Assembly (NCBI GenBank): GCA_019614645.1
Contig: JABWDB010000005.1
Coordinates: forward strand, 18,341,001-18,405,000
Source of the DNA: Stratiolaelaps scimitus
Lineage: Eukaryota; Arthropoda; Arachnida; Mesostigmata; Laelapidae
Length of the DNA: 64,000 nucleotides
Direction: 5' to 3'
The notes beneath the pieces are model-generated. The model did not search any database. It was not told the DNA's origin and saw only the letters and a list, made by a program, of their open reading frames with translations. This document shows positions 23,856-50,602 of the stretch, piece by piece (the stretch's first letter is position 1; every line of letters starts with the position of its first letter). The translations under genes were made by a program, and so were the position numbers.

Positions 23856-24810
23856 AATAATGAACGGATGAATGGACGAATTATTGAACTGATGGTCAGA
23901 TCAAGTTGGATGGCTAAATGGATGAATTGAATGTATGCTAATCTAAGCGATGTCTATACAACGTGAAGCCCACAACGGAAGCCTACCTAGCACTAGTGCG
24001 CTCCTCAGTACGCGAGAAGACAGCCACGATTCCAATGGCTGTCGAACAATTGAAACTACAGAATAACGAATGGTGACATGGGCGCAGCACAAGCAGTCAC
24101 AATAACGTGCAGTACATTCCGAGCTAGCTAAGCTTAGATTTCGATTTAACGCGCAAGCGGTGTAATTGCGAATATTATCATCCCGAAGAACTCACACAGA
24201 CAGATCGAAGGCCGGTCGCGGGAAAGTGATTCAAGGTCAAGAGTAGAAGGGATTAAATATAACAGCGACGACAGGGAACTACGAGATCATTGCTAACAAT
24301 CCACTAGCGGACATTTTGAATTAGCAAATGCAATGGACCATCAGGCGAACGTGTCCCGTCTGCATCTAGCGACTCGCTTTCTCACCCAGTGACATTCGCA
24401 GGACACTGTTATTGGTTGGTGGGCACGGCGACGACTCGAACGCCAGTTCGATCAGAGTGTTCGCACTTCAGAATCAGTAGTGGCATTCATTGACAGTGCA
24501 CGAACCGTCAACGGATGAACGCTTTGGGAGAGCGTCTCATCGTATTCCATGTCGTTGTGGCTACTCTCATCGCGTCGGTCGCAATGTCCACTTGACGTTA
24601 TTCTCAGGCTCCAGCAATGGAACGGACGTGCTATGCGTCCATAGTGCTGGATAATATGAGGTGAGCGTAGTGTTGAATGTAACGCGGACTGTGTTCCAAT
24701 GTCTTGATTGGCCAATTATCTTAACTGTCAGTCATCGACAAAGCAGGGAGTGCGATCCACGTGTCATCGTTTAACTTCCCAGACCCTAATGATTTCAATG
24801 TGTTGAATTA

Positions 24811-24837
24811 GCCCTTATGCCAGACCGGCATAAGGGC
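24811..24837. other. Perfect 11-bp stem, 5-nt loop hairpin
   Basis: GCCCTTATGCC (24811-24821) and GGCATAAGGGC (24827-24837) are perfect reverse complements around the loop AGACC. It lies about 960 bases after the kelch stop codon, so it may be part of that 3' UTR. Function unknown. Confidence 0.7.
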
Positions 24838-27250
24838 CGGCCGTTGCAGAGGCGAACGCGCTGAACTAACTGTCCAGAGACCCGTACAAGTGAATCAACC
24901 GTGATGGAATGGAGTGAAGAAATCTACGAAGCACAAATATTGGCCGCACATGTTGATTTCGCCCCGTGTGCCAGATACTACTCCGTACATCTGCGGCGCT
25001 ATCACGAATCGAGATTAAGCAAATGTCAGTTAGATTAAGCAACTGCACGGTGCATGAGGAAGCGGCTGTGTCTGTGACGGCCACAATCATACCTCTGTGG
25101 GTAAATTTGCACCCCCCAACCACTAGGCTGACTAGTTGGCGCAGGCGATACCACGCAAGATTGCATTAATTTGTGCGTACAGCAAAAACAAAACACTGGA
25201 TCTCTTATCTTATCGTACGTAACCGCTAGCTGATGAAATTCTAAGCGATATGGGAGTGCAGCTACTGGGTCAGAAATCTAAAGCCTTACTCCCGATGACT
25301 GAGATTTTGTTGGCAGCGTTCACTTTTCCGGTTCGCTCGCCCGTACCGCAACCCCGCGACAACATCCACCAGACGGGATCTGCCAGACGATGTATATAAT
25401 GACAAAGACAGTAGATGAACCCAAGCAAATGTAGGCATGGCTTTCAACCCGGAGCCAAGCGATCTAGTCACAGCTAGGTAGAAACTATTTATTATTTGTA
25501 TTAACTATTATGATCATTATGTATTGAATGGAGGCCATTTCCTCCAGCTACGATGAACTCAAATGATCGCGAGTATTATTTCACCGGTGAATAGCGATCG
25601 GTAGCGACTGAGATGGAATATATTGAGCAGCGGCAATATGTACGCTTAGACTCTAGATTGATTGTGCTATCCATGACGGACGAATGTCGCCAGATTCATT
25701 TCGCAAAGATACAAGCAGTGCCAACTTTAGCTGGAGCTGGAAAACCCGCCTGAAGCTTCGGTACATTATCTTCAGTCAAAAGTATACCACTATAACTAGT
25801 CAAGTCATACTTTGTCCGTAAGTTACAAACTCGATGTAGAAGCTAATTGTGGCCAGGCCTAGCCGTCGCTCGCTTCAGCAATCAGCAGAACCAGCCCAGT
25901 CATTATTCCATTATTACTCGAGGTATTATGATTATTATTATTATCATCGCCTACTACCATTCAGTGAACGCAGTGCAAATATTAGTGGCCGGTATCGATT
26001 ATGCCGATGGCCAAGCTGCCCGCTTGTGTTGCCAAATAGTTAGTTATCGCCGGTGAAGAAAAAAAAACGAAAGAAAACGAAAGAAAACTACAACATAGAG
26101 TCGGTTGATGAAGGGTAGATAGGGCAGGGGGGAAGCCAGTCGCTTTTACTGCTTGTGAATACCCCCGTTTATGTCCAGTACTTGACAGCAACTACACGAA
26201 ATACATACATCAAGAATGATCGCAGGCGCACACAACCGCAGCAGCAGCAGCCGCAGCAGCAGCAACAATAACAACACTATCCAGTAACCTTGAGGTAATA
26301 GTTGGCGCCGCAATGAAATTATTGTCATAATCTCGACGAAAGCGACCCGGAGAAGTGTGAGCAGCCCGTGCATATGTCACGATACATAACGTAAATGTTG
26401 GCTAAAGATCCAGCTGGCTTCACCGACGCATATGTGGCACATTATGACGATGACATGATAAGTGAATGAAGGAATCGTGCCCGAGATGGCGGCTGTATAT
26501 CAAAGTCGATTCGAATCGTTACCGAGGATTATCTAACACGATCATGGCGATTGATCGGGCTTTTATCATGATCAGCAGCAGCGGCAGCAGCAAAATTGAC
26601 CCCGTTCATTCGATTTCTAATGACGACAACGATATGTAACAATAGCGCATATCGGTCCGATGTTTGCTCGTAGAGCCTCTCACGCGTGCGTGGGAGTACA
26701 ATCTTCACACAATCACCAGCAAAAAGAACGAATGGGCCAACTCAAATCAATGCCATTGGGTAGCATTGAAATGAAATGCAAGTTTTGTTTCGAAACATCA
26801 ATCCAATCGCTTAATTAGTAAGAGTCACTCTCGCACGTCCTGTTCAGTAAATCTGGCCCAATTTTGCCGCAAAGATAGCCAGAGTTTCTACACTGAGGGA
26901 TAGATGGATGGATGAAAATCTTATTGTCCTCCGCGAACTATGGATTCGGATGGGAGGCGAATAAAATACATCCTATTGTGAAAACGCATGACGCCCACCA
27001 GCGAAGTATCGAACATATTTACAATACTTCGGCGTTGGCCTGTTCGAATCGCGAGCGCTCAGGTATTCCGTCTGTTACACCGTGTTGACTGTCAGCTCTT
27101 GTGGACAAGTTCTCGTGCAGATGGCTACGGCTGCAAGACAGTCTGTATTTATTACACATATTATTGTCTGTCACCCAAAGAAAAGCAGGGAATAATGATA
27201 CGCCTCTCGGAGTCGGATAAGCAAGCCGCGGACTGCCATCATTCTATGGA

Positions 27251-27276
27251 TATATAAATATATATATATGAATATC

Positions 27277-27318
<42 letters not shown>

Positions 27319-27326
27319 CATACATA
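27251..27326. repeat. (TA)n / (TACA)n microsatellite
   Basis: Interrupted alternating TA followed by TACA units. Confidence 0.9.
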
Positions 27327-27525
27327 TGCCGTATATCTTTATATGGACCGGGGAGGGGCATTTTATATAAAAAAACATTATAATAAAGGAGAAGAATATA
27401 CAAGCAGATAATTGGTAGAAGAAGATGAAGATGACTCTTACGTAGCGAAATCTCATGTCCGTAAGCAGTATGTATGCGCGCGAGACAGTCATTCGACAGA
27501 AGAATGACATAAATAAGCAGAGAAC

Positions 27526-27569
27526 GAGAGAGAGAGAAAGAGAGAGACGAGAGAGAGAGAGAGAGAGAG
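27526..27569. repeat. (GA)n microsatellite
   Basis: Nearly uninterrupted GA repeat of about 44 bases. Confidence 0.9.
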
Positions 27570-29771
27570 GAATAACTTTGTGAAAATATGACGTCCTAGT
27601 GATTTACTGGTGGATGGCACGATCGTGTCGATGCAGAACACAAAGCCGGCAGATGGAGGCACAACAATCCAAGGATTTTATACGATTAATTCATTCATGT
27701 GAATGATGCTACTGATTTTGAGGAATAATGAAATTGACGACGAGCGGAGCATTGATGGGAACTGGTGGCAATTATCAGTTCTGATGAATGACGAATCCAG
27801 AAACATCTGCAAAAAGCAGAAATAAAACGAAGAAGTTGATTCCATTAACGTACATACACAGACACACATGCGATATATATATATATATATATACAGATAT
27901 ATATTACCGATCAGTACGTGAGTATTTCTGCGAGATAACGGCACATTTGCGACAGCCGTGCTGCACTTTCGCTGCCGCCTCTACCGCCACCACATCCACA
28001 ACAACAGCAGCAGCTGCTTCACAACTATTATGATATTGGCTGAGCGGTACACATTCGAAGTGACTTGTCTCGCCTTTCACAGAAAGCTGCTGTGAAATTT
28101 CTATTTGTGTGTGTGTGTGTCTGTGCAGATTCGTGCATAAATCTCCCGCAAGCTTATGTGGTAAGCTAGTGCTGCTGTTCAACAAATGGTGTGCACTATG
28201 ACGAAGGAGAAGTGAACAAGCAGGACGGGCTAGGCCAGAGCCTAGGCCTGTTGACTCGGCCTTAAAGCCTCAGTCGCGCCGTCGCTTCTCGCTCAAAGTT
28301 AACGCCGTTCCTCCCAGATCCGTCCGCCTGAGAGAGAATCCTCCGCTCGGTGTGTGTCCTGCTTAAAGGATCTCTCTCGCTCTCTCTCTCTCTCTCGGCG
28401 TTATTACGAGAAGTCTATGCGAGCCATTTGCCCTGAGCGAACTAATATAACTAACGTAACCCTGTTGATCTGTCTGTCAGCCGAGAGGCGAGTGGTACTC
28501 ATCGATCGTAAGACGATTTGAACTAGTTACGTACACCCGGCCGACCTCTTACTCCATCCAGTAACCGTAACTTATTATTGCTCTACTAGGCGTCACTTTT
28601 CAACGTATTGGAAAGCTTATTCTCGTTGACGTAACAACGTGTCTGTACCGCGAGTAGAACCGAGGTGTCTGCAAAACATAAGAGATTATTATCATTGTAA
28701 TGTACTCGTAGTGCTGGCTATTCTGTTTCTCTTTAAGCGGCAGCCGCAGCAGCAGCAGAACAAGAAGAGAAAACAACTGACCAATGACGATGCTGATGAC
28801 ACATGTCGATGAGATCGAATAATGACATAATTATTCTATTGTAACAATAACACTCCTATATGCGATACAATTACACATATGCTGCCAATACTCTATATAG
28901 CGATCATTACCAGCGAATGTATTGTACATGTGTAAGTACCCTCGAGATCGGCTTGGGAAGTCAAAGGTGCTTAACGGACAGATGCGAAAACAGACCGCGA
29001 ATGTGACAGACAGATTGACTCGGAAAAAATAAGAGAAACAAAAGCCAAACCAAAATAATAAGCGACAACGGACTGATCAACATTCACAGACACACACATC
29101 ATTCGCCTATAGTATACATTGTGATCTCATATCCGTCTGCAACTATCTAACTAATCCGGCAACTATAAATGCAGAGCAGCAGGCGGAGCCCAAAGATAAG
29201 AGACAAAAACTAAGAGACAAGTCGAGCAGCACCAATGCAGGTGCGACGCCGGGGACCTAAGCGGCAATGCAGGGCGACTCTCGCTGCTTTAGGCGGGGAG
29301 TCAACTCTTCCCACGTATTTTGTCCCCACGCTTCACAGCAGCATCAGCAGAGGTTGGTGCGTGTACATCTCCGGGTGGATACTACACTCGACACCGCGAT
29401 ACTACACAGGCTGCAATAGAGAGAACTGCCACTAGTCACGACAGAGTACGACAAGGGTTTGACCTGTTGATGATAATACATAGAGAGACGATGGTGAACA
29501 TTCGACGATGGACAATTGTACACGGTACCAGCAGATGACTAGATCCTATCCACTGCGATTAGTATTGCTATGATATTTATAGTATGAACAGACTCAACAA
29601 AGTACTTAACGGAGAGATGCGGAAATTGTTGAAAATCTAACAACATAGGTTTAAAGGCGAAACCTAAGTGGAGCATGGTGTGACAACAAATGGGAATAGA
29701 AGAACAGAAACTAGAGAGAGAAAATACCGAGATAATGCTGAAGACTGAGAATAAGGAGGTGACATAAAACC

Positions 29772-29772
<1 letters not shown>

Positions 29773-29816
<44 letters not shown>
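29773..29816. repeat. (TA)n microsatellite
   Basis: About 44 bases of alternating TA. Confidence 0.95.
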
Positions 29817-29820
<4 letters not shown>

Positions 29821-32225
29821 ATGCATGACTAATAATTATAATAAATAATGATAATAATAACGATACCAATAATAATGATGGATGCATGATGAATAAGAGA
29901 GAGAGAGAGAGAATCAGAGTGTTTGTTGCGTCCTTGGATTGGAATGATACGAGATTATACCACTAATTAATAAAAATGATAATAAATGAGTAAATAATAA
30001 AAATCGCATCGCAACAACCAAAGCAATTGTATTGGGCTTAACTAATTATGATGAATTAGTTCAATAATGGTATAATTAATAGAGGGCAACTTTTACCGAA
30101 TTTAATGGATTCAGATGTTCCACGATAACACAACAAGAGCTAACAAATCGTCGATATAGCTTTTGATAAAGGACGCCGACAACTAGCAAAAGAAAAACGA
30201 AGCTATTATTTTTGCATAACGAAAAAGAAACTGAATATTTAGGAACTAACCATAAACAACAGGCGAATGGTCTGATGAGTTAGCAAAATGAGCAGAAATT
30301 GACTTAGCGAAATTGAGTTAGCAAAATGAGCAGAAAACGCAAGTATTGAAAACGAGCATTGTTTGTACATTATACGATATTCTTTGGTAGTTGCTGTTGC
30401 ATGTGTTCCCACAATTTTTTTTCGGAAAAAATCTGATTATATCCAACTTTGTGACAAAAAAATATTTACCCCAATCTATCAGAGCATATACATTACCGCC
30501 CGAATTCCAGGACAGCCCTTACAAAAAAAATTGTCACCCTATTTAAAATGACTTCCACGTATTCGGACAGCCCACAAACTCATTACTTGTATAGAAAAGA
30601 GAGAAAAACCGACCACCAATGTCGTACTCGTAAGTTCTCATTTTATTGTTTTTAAATACAGCCATTTTCGTTTGGGATACCACCGATCGGTCTTGTATTG
30701 AGGTCGTGTATCCATTGTAGTAAATTCACTATGTTTGTTTTGTTGTATTGTGTATGCTGTCATTCTATTATATTAAAAAGTAATAGCATTGGTCTAAGGG
30801 GGGGAGGGGTTAACGATAGACACAAGAAATAGTTCTACTAGTCATTGCACTGTACGCGATCGAGTCAGCAGCACAATAATATATTTCTTTAAATATCATT
30901 ATTATCATTATTATTATTATCAGGTACGCGGGATTTCAACCCATCGTCAATGCCTATGACCCATGCCTTCGATAGGGTTTTACCATTGTTGTTAGGGTGA
31001 ATTTGTATGTATATATATATATATAATCGTGGCGTCATCATGAGACCACATCGGCACGCGGATACCACGATCAAGTCCACATAGTCAGGACCCGAAGAAA
31101 TTTCAGCCATTTGACCTGACAATGAAAAGAGCCTGCTATAACACGGTCTTGAGATACATTCAGTTGAGTCGACGACCCAAAAGCCTCATTGATCCGCATT
31201 TCTGCATTTTCCGGAAATTTCATATTACTGTATGAGCTTGTCAATAATTTGTATAAGCGAATAGGACTATGAAACTGAATTTTAGCATCGAACACATCGT
31301 GGGAGCAGAGGGTTTCTAGAAGAAGAGCCGAGAGATGTTTGTACTCACGGGTATTCTCGACGTAATAAGCAACATCTCTAGCGTTTTTCATTCCCCGCGT
31401 TTCCATGTTGTACGTATAATATTATTCTTAAATAGGGAATTGCGTGATTATTATTATTGTTATTGTCTTGATTTGATGATTTTAGACAACAAAGGATATT
31501 GTATACCATAGAACCTAGTTCTTCCAGATTCCCTTAGGTAAACGTAAAGGTTTATTGGTTTATTGAAGGAGCTGCAATTTTAGCAAATATTGTACTAGCT
31601 AAATCGTTACTAGTTATTTTTGCAGTTATTACCGTTAGCTTACAGAAGATAACATGGCAGTCACTTATATAGAGGCATATGTTCGAACGGCAGAAGGCTT
31701 GTTCGCTTGCCGAATATTGTCAAAAAAAAGATGACATGTTTTATTAAGAAATATGATGCTTCATGTGAGTTACTGCCGCTTGCGTTTGCGCCCAATTCCG
31801 TTAGGTGCCCTAAAAGCTCTTAATCCTATTCATAAAGATTTATAGGTAAGCAGCTTCAGCGAAACATATAGGCTAAAACTCAGTTCGTCAAAGTGGTAAT
31901 CTCTCAATTCATTGGTATGTGCTTTTCGACGGCGGTTCTATTTTTACAAGAAAAAGTAAAAAGTGAAAAACCTTTCCGTCTAAGATATTATGGTATTTAT
32001 TTATTCTCAATCACTTTGACCCAACGCTTAGGCGGTCCCGCACCGAATTTCACCAGATAATTGCGTATCTTCGTATATAGAAACTGTGCTTTAGTTGAGT
32101 TTCTCTAAAAGCCCGACTATTTTTTATGAACGAAATCGTTATGCCAGCAAGGCCAGACAGTTGAGGGCCGGATGTCGCCCATAAGTCGAATAGTTTGGGT
32201 GGATACAATGGTATAGTCTCCTGAA

Positions 32226-32304
32226 TTTTCCGGGCTGTCTCGCAGCCAACATTTGACGCCCACGGTGCAACTGCTTTCAGAAGTGGAGGTTAAATGTTGG
32301 CTGC
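32226..32304. repeat. Dispersed repeat fragment with 16-bp stem-loop
   Basis: Bases 32226-32278 resemble 19406-19457 at roughly three quarters of positions (TTTTCCGGGCTG, then CCAACATTT). In this copy GCAGCCAACATTTGAC (32242-32257) also pairs with 32289-32304 with one mismatch across a 31-nt loop. The family is not recognised; a decayed transposable element is likely. Confidence 0.5.
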
Positions 32305-33436
32305 GAATCAGCCCAAACAACTTATTTTAAGGTTAGAGAATCGATTTGAATTTGCGCGAGGGCCCGGCTCAAGACGTGTATAGATTACTCATGTTCGCGC
32401 CTCGGTCCACTCGGAGGCAGATTGATATTCTATGGCTGACTCACGTTTGTGCGACATAGAACACCAATCGGCTTTCTGGTGGCGCACAATGCAAAGACAC
32501 TTTCATCCAGACGTCTCGTAAGCCCTTCGATGACCGCAATTAAGTTAATCTGACTAAAGTGGCATTGCAGCCGATCAACAGCACAGGCCACTCGATTGGT
32601 CAGTCAACAGAAGTGGTTCTACTAGTGGATCAGTCTGAGTCGACGCCGCAAATTTACCGGAGCGCGGTGCTTGTGGTGAAATAAATTGGTTACTATCCGA
32701 CAGTGGGTATTGTTATCGCTATCGATGCTTTCTACCACGGCCGCGTGATATATTCACGTTTCGAACGAATCCATGTGGCCATCCAATGTGTACCCTTCAA
32801 ATTACGTGGCATCTGCTAAAAGTCTCAATTATACAATTAACTCATTAGTACGTGAGTGTATACCTCTGTTCATTGAGGTGAACGTATTTATATTCATAGG
32901 CTAGTGAGATAGGTTTTCCTGGCTCGTAGGTAGGAGGCTACCGTTAGCGGCGGTCCAACGCTGCAACTCTTGACATTAGAACACCTTATTCAGAGGAGCA
33001 GCAGAATATGGTCGGCTTTGACTTATAATGTACCTGACCGAATTAAATTTCCCACTAGAAAGCTTTACTCGTAATCATCGCATGAACATCATACTGCTGA
33101 CCCGCTCGGCAATATGCGTTATACTGAGAAGCATTCAACTAGAATCTTGTCCCATAAACAAATGACGTGGCGTATCAGAAGCTGAACGCCAATTCTGTAC
33201 GATTTGACGTAATGACGTTTCGCCGTATAATAGCAATAATACATTGTAATTCTCAACCGACAGGAAATGGGGGGGGGGGGGGTATTAATCTTCACGTCAC
33301 CTCGATAACGGCGTGGACACCACACAACACTGGATCACATTTTACGAGACATCTTCGTGCTGTAGGCGTACGCCTTCTTCTTTCGCAAGTAATACATGTC
33401 TACATAATAAATTACAATGTAATGATAACGCGTCTT

Positions 33437-36400
33437 TGTGTCTTCCTGTCTTTGTGGTTCATCCACTAAATTCATCTATATATATATATATGTGTGTGTG
33501 TGTATGTGTGTGTGTGTGTATATATACCTCTGGGCAAAATTTACAGGCATACTTGCGAGGAGGTTGTTGCTGTTGCTGTCTTTGTACCTAGGCAGCCTAG
33601 CGTCGAAACGCATGCTTCGGCTGTGTCCGTAGTTTGTAATGCGTCATACAATTATGTAATAGATGATTTCAACTTCTCGCGAGCTTGGATGATGGATGAT
33701 TCTGTATTATACTCTTAGGTATCTTCCTTATTATGATTATTCTTGCCACAAGTGACGATGAATCCCTGGTTGTTACTGTTGCTACAAACAGTTGGTCTAT
33801 GCGGGAGTTGGCTGAGGGTCCTTCGTTCTTCTCGTCAATCTCCCCACTGAAAATATATGTAATTCCTGGCGCCCACTTATATTCTTGTCTCTACAACGAT
33901 TGCACTAAATCTTCATCTTCGGTGGTGTCTTTAACAATCTCAGTAACTCTCTTCCCTCTGTATGAACACGTTTGTCGTCATAGCGGAGGACGAACAATAG
34001 CCAGAGGGCCGGAGCGGGAGGGACTTGAATCGAAGTTTGCAGTTGAAATGAAACGATCTTGCAAGCACGTATTGTCCTTACTGTCATTTCATCTCGAGGC
34101 AGTAGGTCGCATCTATGTTGTGGCTAGTCATTGTGAACTAGCTACTTATAAACAAAAAAATAGATTCCGCGGGCTCGCAACCTTTTCTTTGAAGGCTCCT
34201 CTTCGCTCTATGCCTATTCACGTTTCCAGAACCTCGAAGATTTCTGAGATATCTAAGGAAATGGTTAACGTCATGTTTTTTCAGAAATCTTATTATGTCG
34301 TTTTTGCCGAGTCACCTGTGCCGGTATCGGCTCGTTACTCGTTTTGAAAATGTGACATGGGCTGACGACGCAGGCCTCGGTCGCTTTCAGGTAGGCGACA
34401 AACGAACAAAACCGATGAACGGTTTGTTTGCCAAACGTCGATCAAAACCCCGGTCCTTGTTGGTGATTTGTTCAAAGCCCGTAATCACCCCGTTCGCAAC
34501 ATGGCCAAAGCGGTAAATCGATCTTAATCATCCTAACCAATGGATTTCACCAAACTAGCGCGAATTAGCCCTCGCAAATACGGGTAGAAAGATTCTTGGT
34601 TCGGTTCTTAATATGTCCTGCGATCGATAGTAACAGCAAAATATCTCTCTCCATATTTTTTTCTAATGTTCTTCACAGACAACACTGGTTACTGCACTAC
34701 ACGTGGATTATGTACGTCATCAACATCAGTCTTCGTTCTTCTCGTATGTACACCGCGATGGCATACGGGCACATCATCCGGTTCCCTGAGTTGAGGGAAC
34801 CGTAGGGGTCTCCGGTTCGAATCCCACCGGGCGCATGCAAATCGATGCGGTCTGTACTTGTAATTTTCTTCTTAAAGTCATCATTATTATTATTTATTCC
34901 TAGAAACCATTTTTCTTCTTCGTGCCATTGTTCTTCCTCTACTGCTACTGCTGCTGTCGTCGCCGCATTCACCCCGTGATTCCCGTGTTGGTTCAGCGTG
35001 TATTTTCCAGCGCCGGACGTATTTTCTACATCCTCTGCTTGCCGCTCCTACACTCAGCGGCGCGCAGAGGATGTAGAAAATACGTCCGGCGCTGGAAAAT
35101 ACACGCTGAACCAACACGGGAATCACGGGGTGAATGCGGCGACGACAGCAGCAGTAGCAGTAGAGGAAGAACAATGGCACGAAGAAGAAAAATGGTTTCT
35201 AGGAATAAATAATAATAATGATGACTTTAAGAAGAAAATTACAAGTACAGACCGCATCGATTTGCATGCGCCCGGTGGGATTCGAACCGGAGACCCCTAC
35301 GGTTCCCTCAACTCAGGGAACCGGATGATGTGCCCGTATGCCATCGCGGTGTACATACGAGAAGAACGAAGACTGATGTTGATGACGTACATAATCCACG
35401 TGTAGTGCAGTAACCAGTGTTGTCCGTGAAGAACATTAGAAAAAAATATGGAGAGAGATATTTTGCTGTTACTATCGATCGCAGGACATATTAAGAACCG
35501 AACCAAGAATCTTTCTACCCGTATTTGCGAGGGCTAATTCGCGCTAGTTTGGTGAAATCCATTGGTTAGGATGATTAAGATCGATTTACCGCTTTGGCCA
35601 TGTTGCGAACGGGGTGATTACGGGCTTTGAACAAATCACCAACAAGGACCGGGGTTTTGATCGACGTTTGGCAAACAAACCGTTCATCGGTTTTGTTCGT
35701 TTGTCGCCTACCTGAAAGCGACCGAGGCCTGCGCCGTCAGCCCATGTCACATTTTCAAAACGAGTAACGAGCCGATACCGGCACAGGTGACTCGGCAAAA
35801 ACGACATAATAAGATTTCTGAAAAAACATGACGTTAACCATTTCCTTAGATATCTCAGAAATCTTCGAGGTTCTGGAAACGTGAATAGGCATAGAGCGAA
35901 GAGGAGCCTTCAAAGAAAAGGTTGCGAGCCCGCGGAATCTATTTTTTTGTTTATAAGTAGCTAGTTCACAATGACTAGCCACAACATAGATGCGACCTAC
36001 TGCCTCGAGATGAAATGACAGTAAGGACAATACGTGCTTGCAAGATCGTTTCATTTCAACTGCAAACTTCGATTCAAGTCCCTCCCGCTCCGGCCCTCTG
36101 GCTATTGTTCGTCCTCCGCTATGACGACAAACGTGTTCATACAGAGGGAAGAGAGTTACTGAGATTGTTAAAGACACCACCGAAGATGAAGATTTAGTGC
36201 AATCGTTGTAGAGACAAGAATATAAGTGGGCGCCAGGAATTACATATATTTTCAGTGGGGAGATTGACGAGAAGAACGAAGGACCCTCAGCCAACTCCCG
36301 CATAGACCAACTGTTTGTAGCAACAGTAACAACCAGGGATTCATCGTCACTTGTGGCAAGAATAATCATAATAAGGAAGATACCTAAGAGTATAATACAG

Positions 36401-36663
36401 AATCATCCATCATCCAAGCTCGCGAGAAGTTGAAATCATCTATTACATAATTGTATGACGCATTACAAACTACGGAGACAGCCGAAGCATGCGTTTCGAC
36501 GCTAGGCTGCCTAGGTACAAAGACAGCAACAGCAACAACCTCCTCGCAAGTATGCCTGTAAATTTTGCCCAGAGGTATATATACACACACACACACATAC
36601 ACACACACACATATATATATATAGATGAATTTAGTGGATGAACCACAAAGACAGGAAGACACA
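33437..36663. repeat. Large near-perfect inverted repeat (palindrome), arms about 1.6 kb
   Basis: Left arm 33437-35038 is the reverse complement of right arm 35064-36663, with a 25-bp spacer at 35039-35063. Reading both arms, I found three substitutions (left positions 33625, 34368, 34677) and a 2-bp difference in a (TA)n run, so identity is above 99.5 percent. Even a 204-codon open frame is preserved as a mirror copy. The arms end abruptly: unique DNA begins left of 33437 and the Pax3/7 3' region begins right of 36663. It could be a recent palindromic duplication, a polymorphic structure or an assembly fold-back. Confidence 0.93.
34740..34845 (+). repeat. tRNA-like motif with B-box and strong hairpin, left palindrome arm
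   Basis: GGTTCGAATCC (about 34818-34828) matches the pol III B-box, and an 8-bp hairpin GGTTCCCT/AGGGAACC (34780-34801) precedes it. The T-stem and acceptor stem do not pair as in a real tRNA, so it is more likely a SINE head or decayed tRNA-derived sequence. A mirror copy lies at about 35256-35361 in the other arm. Confidence 0.35.
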
Positions 36664-36695
36664 CTTGAGAAGATAATCAAAAGCGAAACAGGTGT

Positions 36696-50576
<13,881 letters not shown>

Positions 50577-50578
50577 TT

Positions 50579-50602
50579 AGAGAGAGAGAGAGAGAGAGAG
50601 AA
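50579..50602. repeat. (GA)n microsatellite
   Basis: About 24 bases of GA repeat, close to the acceptor side of the homeobox exon. Confidence 0.9.

Larger units (their letters stand above)
23856..33436 (+). other. 3' UTR of the kelch gene and intergenic repeat-rich DNA
   Basis: No conserved coding segment was found. The 3' UTR starts here, but its end cannot be fixed; AATAAA occurs at 26960-26965 and again near 27383. The region holds a perfect 11-bp hairpin (24811-24837), long TA and GA tracts, a CAG run near 26240-26270 and a dispersed repeat with a stem-loop near 32226-32304. Confidence 0.45.

Noticed and set aside
26220..26280. CAG-type repeats resembling a CRISPR-like array
   Set aside because: These are simple trinucleotide runs in an animal genome; no regular repeat-spacer structure occurs anywhere in the window.
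34780..34840. Functional tRNA gene
   Set aside because: Only the B-box-like stretch fits. The T-stem has a mismatch, and no 7-bp acceptor stem could be paired.
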